A DNA stretch of 64,000 bases, taken from contig CM037462.1 in assembly GCA_021014325.1 (NCBI GenBank), positions 7,856,501-7,920,500 of the forward strand, in the 5' to 3' direction. Source of the stretch: Plazaster borealis (lineage: Eukaryota; Echinodermata; Asteroidea; Forcipulatida; Labidiasteridae). Below the pieces are notes generated by a model. It was not told the origin of the DNA. It searched no databases and saw nothing but the letters and a program-made list of their open reading frames with translations. The position numbers were made by a program, and so were the translations under genes. Shown here in pieces: positions 13,901 through 22,900 of the stretch; within the stretch, counting starts at the first letter, position 1, and every line of letters begins with the position of its first letter.

Positions 13901-16900
13901 TTGGGGCTACATTTAGGTCAGGCGACATTTAGGGCTCGGGCTACATTTAGGTGCCGCACAACCGATCGTTAAATCACGAAGATTTCAGTGCAAAAGAAGT
14001 TCTATAAAACCGATCCTCAAATTACGAATCCATGAAAGTTGCTGTTGATGAAAACACTATTATTAAGGGAAGAAATTAGGGGGCAAGATCGTCCAAAATT
14101 GCAATTTTACGAACTTCACTTCCGTGTTTTTTTTTTTATTTTATTTGTTTTTATTTTTTATTTACACTTCCAAAATTGTGTGCATACTTCTTGTGGGCTT
14201 GTGTAAAAACTTGCGGGCGACAAATTTGGGACACCAACATTTTGCGTTACGTGCTCGCTAACTAAAAACAATTTTTCCTCTTTTTTGTCCATGACCCGCT
14301 CACATGCCTGATTTAGAGTTCGGTCATAGTGGCTGGGGCTGGCTAGTGTCAAATCACAGCAACGTTGAAGAACTTAGATGAAGTCTGACTGTTTCTTAGT
14401 TAATTCTTGAGACATATTTTTATGATACACAATTGCTTGCCCAAAAACTTTAAACATTTTTCCAAATACTTTAAGAAACTGTTCGAACTTTGTAATTCCT
14501 TTTTTTTAAAGCAAACTTGCAGGCAGTTTTGGTGCAATAAACTACGGAGGTAACATTCCTTCCTCCCTCCATGAAAAAACTGCCTGTTCGCACCTCACTA
14601 ACTCACGATCAGATTCGACTGTCAGATGATGTTGACCACAAGTTCCCATCCCAAAATTATCATAAAGAGTCTATTGTCTACTCCAAATGGGTGGTTTACT
14701 AAAGGCGCCCCAGAAAAAAATCAAGTAGGATGAATTACAGTGCGTTGATTTTGATACAATGTATAATTTTAGAGAAAGGACCACGGATAATACTTTCATG
14801 TAAATGTTTCCACCACACGATTGAGCATACGACATTGTTTTTTGACGAAGAGAAGGTTGGACGATAGAGCAAGTATTTGACATTTTCTCAGCATCATTAA
14901 TGCCTGGTACTTGAAGGCTGGACGACCATGCTGACGAAGAAGGTGAGATCTCGACGTTTGTTAGCTATCTTACTTGCAAAAATCCACGGTTGTTAAACAA
15001 AATTTATGTCACTCACGGACCTGCACCATGCAAGGACTGAATGATTTTGTTCATGGAAAAAATTAGCACAGTCTTTGTGTAAAAACTCTAATCTTAGTAA
15101 TAGTAAGCATAGGGAACTTAAGGCGATAAAGGAAAAATGTAGGCACACGTAGGCTTGATTATTGGACCCCAAAACGCCAAAAGCTCGGAGCTCCAGGGGG
15201 CTTTGCCCCCTGGACCCCCACAAGGAGCTTCACCCCTGGACCCCACCAGGGGCCGTACGGCCGGTCCCTGGACCCCACCCATTAAATTTCTGTTACCCAA
15301 AAATACAGAAACCGTTGTGCCCCCCGGTCAAAAAAATCCTGGATCCGCGCCTGGTATGGGTATCAGAACTAGCCAAGGATCAGTCTAAAGTTGTTTTACA
15401 AAGCAAGAGAAAAAAACTTTTTGACTTGAAGTGCATTTCAACAACTGTAAACAATTTCATTACCTTTTTTTGGTCACCTCACATTATTCTAATGATGGAT
15501 ATGTGTGACATTTGTTTTTGTAAACAAAAGATGCTTCATTTTTTTATAAAAAAGGTGAAAGATCGAGATATTTCTTTTATATTGAAAGTTTACATAATTC
15601 ATTTATCTATGCACAGGTTATAAAATGATATTCCATCAATTTGGTTCTAATATTTTTACTGATATGGTCTTTGTTTTTACCCTACACCAATGTTTGATGA
15701 CCACTGTATACTCTGTGCTTTCCCGAGTCATGCCGGCAAGCTTGATGGTCTAATTGCAAGATATCTGCTCTAGAATGGCAGGGGTTGTGGGTCCGAATCC
15801 TAATTGAGTACTAGTATGCCTGTGAATTATTGTTCACAGGACTCGAGGAAAGCATTGAGAATACAGTGCTGATCACACAGTGGTAGGATAAACAAACATT
15901 ATAATTACAAATTATATTTGTTATTCCCTATGCATTTGTTACATCTATAATTTGTTTTAACTGATGCCACAAATTGATATTTGTAAACTTTGCAAAGTGA
16001 AGTGTTTGAATAATATCTATGAAAAAAGAGAGAAATAACTTGCCAGTGGTACACCTAGTAAGAAAGCCTTCATGCGTTCTTTGTACCAAAACGACCTGTT
16101 GTTAAACAACCAGCCCTGCATCAACCAAATCCCATTTGGGTCTGCTGATTTTATCGTTTTGTACACGTTTCCACTGGAATTGGCTAAATACTGCAGATCA
16201 CTGAATGGAAGAAACGAGAAGGGGAACAAAATAAAGCACCTTTTTGTGCTGCTTATAAACCCTTTAGAGTAATTCATGACTGTATGATAATGACAATACG
16301 CCCATGGCTAATCTTGATTGTTAACACGTCTATTTCATGAGAATTGTCTGGAAAATAGTGCAGAACTGCAGTTTAGTTTTGTTTTAAAGATGCACGTAGT
16401 ACTTGTCACTGGTACACTACTACCATTTCTGCTTTTAATTCACCTAACAAAATAACAGGCCTAGAAATGAATCTTTGAAGGGGGCTACACAATTTTTCAT
16501 TTGTAAAGAGCATCCCATTGGAAAATTTATTTAATCTATGGGATTTCTTTGAAGGACACCCAGGCCAAAATCAGGAGCATCAAAGGTCATGGGCTCAGTT
16601 TAGTAAGCAACTTGGGAGTTAGATTTAAATAATGTGTGGTACAATAATAATAAAAATAATAAATAATAACAAGTTCTTATATAGCGCATTTTACAATAAC
16701 GTATCATTGCGCTTTACATTAGTGCCCTGGTCATTGGGCCAATAACATTCCTTTAATCTTTCTCAGCTCCTGGGGAGTATACAGCCCCGAGCTGCCGTGG
16801 CGCTCCGAAGGCTTTTTCAAACACAATATCAATCTCTACCCTCGCAGGTACCCATTTGTACCCCTGGGTGAAGAAAAACAATTATAGTGAAGTGTCTTGC

Positions 16901-19900
16901 TCAAGGACACAAGTGTCATGACCGGGATTCGAACCCACACCCCGATGACTAAACCACCATAAATTGAATTCGATGCTCTAAACCGCTCGGCCATGACACC
17001 CTTGGTTAGTCACAAGTTAGCACTTAAATTTGAATTCTTCAGACTGTAGAGACAGTTGCTATGTCAAATGGTTTGGAGCTAGCTTTTTTTTAGTTATGCA
17101 AGATATGGTGAGCACCAATACACAATTCTTAATGAATGTGTATGGCACAGTGATACCAGGGTTTTTCCCATCTGGAGGTTGCTATACAAATTAAGTGGTA
17201 ATTTGTGACTAAGCAAGTCATTGTACCAGACAGTATTCAAATCTAACTCACACTCTTCCTGGCCTAGAAGTGACTTCAAAAAACCCAATGACTTGAAAAT
17301 CATTACTCATTACTCACAACTCACAACTCACTACTCACCCTGATAAGGGAGGCAACTCATTAAACAGGTCAGTGTTGTAGACATGATCGGTGCCGTTGTA
17401 TTCTGACATCATCTTAAAGACACAAAAAGGAAGCACAAACTGAACATTACAATCCTGAAATGCGTCTATTCATTTGGATATCCCTCATAGACCCCTTGTA
17501 TATGACAACACAAGCTCAAACAGCACCCTCGCTGAGATTAAAGGGTGCTGTGGGGGCAAGTGTTCCAAGCAGGTGGCTCAAGTAAGGTTGACCCTGCAAC
17601 ACATACATTAGTCTGGCTACCTCCATGATTACAGTTCAAATTGACTATGCACAGGGATTAGGTGATAGCTCAGACTTTCAACTACTTGTACTTGGAATTA
17701 TGCCCCACACACCGTTAGAATTGCATGGGTATAACCTTTTTGTTAGGCAATAAGACATAATTAAGATGGCAATCTTGTAAACAAAAGCCAGCACCAAAAC
17801 CCTTCTAAATTCATTTCTTAGTACTGTTTGATTTTCAAAGATTCAGCACTGCTACTCTGATAATGCATTATATAAGTACAGCTGGATGTTAAATTACCCA
17901 AGTGGCGAACACGAGAAGTGAATGGTTGCAGCATACAATTCAAAGTTAACAAAACAAAACTTGTTCAATTTGAGCATCCCTCCTGATAATTAATTAAGTG
18001 ATCTAGTTAATTTTTCATTTCATAATCAGGCAACTTACCTCTTCAATGAATGCTCTTCCGATCTTCTGAAACAAAGGCTCTGAAGGGTCCAGAAATTTGG
18101 CACTGAAAAAACACAAGCAATTAATTAACAACACATATAAATTTTGAATTGTATCCCAAATGATGTATGACACGTTATGTTTTGAGGTAACTGTCCCAAT
18201 GCTTAACTTACTTGCCACTTCAAGTCCAGACACATAATGGAGAGTACATGGCTGTCAGAGCAAGAATGTACATAGTCAGTTCAAACCTGGATTCCTCTCA
18301 AGACAGGGATCTTAAAAATTGAGAACTTACCAACAGTACTGTGGATCCTGGCTAAAATGCCCCCATTTGACCATGGTAGTCACTTTGACATTGGGGAACA
18401 ACCTGCATTGGGAACATGTAGAAAAAAAAGGATTATAAGTAGGGACCATTCCATTAGTTTACAACAGGAAAAAATGTTGTTTCTTCACACCAACAAAATT
18501 TGTTTTATTTATTATTCTTGTTATTCCTATTCTAATTATTATTACTGATAATATTACTATTTAAAAAGTTAACCCCACTTTTCAAAAATACAAAATGTAG
18601 AATTCATTGCACAAGAAATAGTACACATGGACAAAAGCAAATGTGGAGAGTGCAAGGCTGAGGAGGAAACTAAAATGTTGAATCTGCCTATGAAATACAT
18701 GTAGGTACAACAGGTGAACAGGGATAGGTGGATCAATGTTGAGATGTGTGAACATTACATTAACTTTTTTAGTGACTGGCCAGCAGGACCAGTTAGCTTG
18801 TCATTTCACGAGTCCGTCAGTGTTTTCACTTGTCCTTACTTTAAATGATATAGGGATGCTTTTCAACACTGAACTAGCCAGTCGGATCACTTGGAGTGAA
18901 TTTTGACTGGTCCTCCGGTGTTTAAACTGGCAATTGGCCAGCAGACTACTGTTAAGGGAGAACGCTGCATTCCATTAGGTTCCCCAAGTCCCTGGTAAGT
19001 ACTCTCATTTAACATGTCTGGAAATACATCAAGATGCTATGTTCTAGAAGCGAGGTACAAGATACAACATTGATGCAGTTTTAGAATCACATGCTTTGTG
19101 AAGGAAATTCGTGACCTTTTTGCACTGAAATGAGATTATGAAGGAATGTAGCTAACACACTAACATACAAACCTTGTTATTGCATCGGGAACGTGTCCGC
19201 CAAAAGCCGGCAAGACAGGTGTCATTCCAAGTTCCCTCATCCTCTTCAAGATTTGATGCTGGAGCTGGAGCTGATTGGCATGCCATGAGGGAGTCAGTGG
19301 ACCACCCCAGCCTTTGATGTTACCCATGCGTGTCCTGAAGGATCAAAGTGGATTACTAAATGTTCATATCAATGTGACCAAAGTGAGGCTGAAAGGATAA
19401 AATAGTCTGATCCCTCTATACTTATTGCTATTGTACAAAGGGAACAAGATAAACATCTTTACAGAGTGAGTAGTAAGGTATATAACAGTAACTTCATTGA
19501 GTGATTTACTAGGATCCTTCCTCACTCTAACAAAATCCAGCACCATGTGGTATAAACTCAACACCCAAATTATTAGACTCTGATTATGGTGGTATGCCTG
19601 ATCCAATGCAAAGCATAATCAGAAAACAGAATCAAACAAAACATGCATTTGGATTTTGATGGGTTGGGGGTGGCTGGGGTTAAAGACTAGTGCTATGGTA
19701 TGGATTTGAAAAACTCCAGACGTAGTTCACAAGATAGGCAAATGCAATCACTTGAGGGTGCATTTTGCAGTTGTGAGTAGTCAATGCATGAATGACAGAG
19801 CTTTATGGATCAATCTTACTCCATTGTTAAACTGGCTCTACTTTATGTGTCACATATGTATCACAATGAGTTGTTTTACCATGCAAGGAAAGCAGGTCCA

Positions 19901-22900
19901 CCAAAGTGCGTGTCCAGGTCATCCTGGGTGAATCCCATCTTAAGGTAGACCTTCTGCCAGATGGCCTCCTGGGCATTGAAGGCAAGAGGGAGGTTGATTC
20001 CATTCATTGCCATCCAGTCTATCTCACGCTCCCAACGAGTCCAATTCCAAAAGGCGAAGGAGTAGCTGACCGTACAGACATTCTGGTAGTAACGGAACCT
20101 ATGTAATAATAGCGTACATTAATGATGTTTTTTATTAGTCTGTCATAAATGACACTCCTGGTTCTGAAATACCAGAGAAAACATGTGGAGATTGTTAACC
20201 AGTAAACACCAGATGACGTGTTAATACGCCCAAGTTTCCCCAGATGCTACCGGGGGATGTCACTTTTGTATTTTTGTGTCACATTGGATGACTGGAACCA
20301 AGGCTGCCTGTACCTTTTATTACAGAGCGTGCACAGATGCACTCACCATGCAACAGTATGAATCACCCACACAAAGAGGACAGGTAGTGGTGGAAATAGA
20401 GGTAAAATTCTCCCTTTGTTGGGGTTATTGTGTAATCCCTGATTCTAGGCCTTTGTCCTTTTGTTGTAAGAAGAGGATTATGTGGCATCGAGAGGCCTTT
20501 TTACCATTGTGTATCGTTCTATTTCTGCTCAATGGAGGTAAGACTGAGCGGACTGTGATTCCAGCCTTGGTTCTAGCCATAGGATCAAATGGCGGCAGTG
20601 TCTCACGGCCAAGGTTTTGCGATTCATGGTGACTGAATATTATATTTTCTTGATAGAGAACAATGAAACCCGGTGCTGCAAAGAGAATCTTTGTTCTCTG
20701 GATTTGTCAAGTCAGAGTTTCTTCTTGACAGGAGTAACTCTAAAAAAAAAACAATTGCGAGAAAATAATCCCGTCAGGGTGAAAGTGAAAAAATAGAAGA
20801 ACCCCAGCTTTAAACTGGTCCAGAATGAATTGAAGAAACAAAACAAGCAGGGGTCTTGAGTAATGCATGCATAAGAACCCAGTACACTTATCTTTAAGAG
20901 AAGGGGTTTACTCAGGCGATCGTGGCCGAGCGGATAAGAACACCGAACTCAATCTCTGGTGTTTCTGATCAGCAGAGTGTGGGTTCGAATCCCAGCCATG
21001 ACACTTGTGTCCTTAAGCAAGACACTTAACCACATGCTTCGTCCTTCGGATGGGACGTTAAGCCGTAGGTCCCGTGTGTTGTGAAATGCACGTAAAAGAA
21101 CCCAGTGCACTTATCGAAAAGAGAAGGGGTTCGCCCCGGTGTTCCTGGTTTGATCGGCAGCATATTGCGCCACAGCACCTTGTAAACCATTACATGGTGC
21201 TATGTAAAGGACTTTGTCTCATACTTCAAAAACGTAGCTCCACAATACCTTGCAGGAAAAATAATGAACGTTAAAAGCGCCTTGAGCGTCACCGAGTGAC
21301 GGATATGTGCGCTATATAAGAAGCCACTATTATATTATTATAGGTGTTTCCAGGATTTATCACCTTGTAAACTCTAACAAGATGCATTCTTACAATGTGC
21401 TTTATAAGTGGGTCCCATAGTTCAAACATAGCTCGGCATACCTGTCATTAAAATAATGAGCGTTTTGAGATGGCCTTTGGGTGGTAAAGCACTACCTGTG
21501 TATTATTCATCATATATACACATTATATTAGGGATACAAGATGATGCAGTACAAATTGATAATGATAGTCCTGTGATCTTGTAGGTGCATTACACTAAAC
21601 ACAGGGTTTGCCCCAATACACAAATATAAGTATCCAGTTAACTGTTCCTTGATTCTGAAAATATAAATTTTGAATTTGGTTCACTACATCATTTTATATC
21701 ATCAGGTTTTATTGAAATACTTTTAGAGAACTGGAGAAGGGACAATTCTGTGCATGATGTAAAATCTGGAAGCTTCAGTATGCATTTACTTTTCTTATTT
21801 GAGGTACCCGTATGGGTGTAACTGAAAATAGCTGTAGATGCAAGATAATGCATGTTCTAGAGCAACTAACTGCAAGGTTACTCACTTTACACTGACCATC
21901 AACAATTTGGTTCTCTTAATATTTGTTGTTAGTTGATTGTAAGTAGGATTTAAAACTTTGTATGGAGGAGATACAATCTGGTGAGGTTTGCAGTTGTAAC
22001 ACCATGCCGGTGATGTAACAACTCAACATTTTGATCAGTACGCTCTGACCGCCCTCAGGAGAAAGCTGTGGGTTGGTCTATGATGCGCTGAGGCAGAAGC
22101 TGAAATTGGATTCTGGGGTGGGGGTTGAGGATTAGCTTGATGATGCGCGCAGGCAGGAAAGCTGCAACTGGATCCCAGAGGGAGTGGGTGGGGAGTGTGT
22201 GCTCACTGAACTGTGTCAGTTGGAAAGAAGCATAGAGGTAAGTAGGATTATGTTGTAGGATTATGTTGAGATTTATCAAGTCACATAAATCATTCAGAAA
22301 ATTTAAGTTGATTTCTGAAATGTGATAAATGTAGAATTGCCCCTTGTCCTATTGGTTCCACAGCTGTACCTAAGCATTCATGAACAATGTCCATGTAGTG
22401 ACAAAGTGACAATTCAAAGAATCTAAACCTGTTTGGACTGGTTATCTTCAATGCTGGTTGGACTTTAGGTAGAGGTGATGGAACCTTGAGTTGATCCCCT
22501 GCCCAGGAGATGTGGCATCCGCAATAATGCTTCAAGTAATGATAAAAACCCCATGCTGCTGCAATGCCCGTGGTACCGGTGATGTTGACAAAGCCTTCTT
22601 GTGTCACAATCTAAAATCAAAATGACAGAACGGTCAGATGGAGAAATTTACAACTTTTCCCAGGATTTACGTTTGGAAGATTGGAAACAGAAGAGTTCTC
22701 AGGAGGGTAGATAAAAGGGGACAGTTTGGGTGTGTGTGTGTGTGTTGGGGAGGGGGAGGGGGGATGATAACTTCTAGAAGCAGTCATCATGGATTTGACG
22801 GCAGGGATGAGGTTTACATCCATTCTCATCTCTCTGTATTAGGTTTTAAAGGGAACGTATACCCTTGGTTTTTGGAACTGTTAGATTGTACCGTTTTTGA

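Noticed and set aside
20923..20992. Possible tRNA gene with good A and B boxes
   Set aside because: It is followed by the SINE body and tail, and the same unit recurs at several loci; the acceptor stem does not pair properly.
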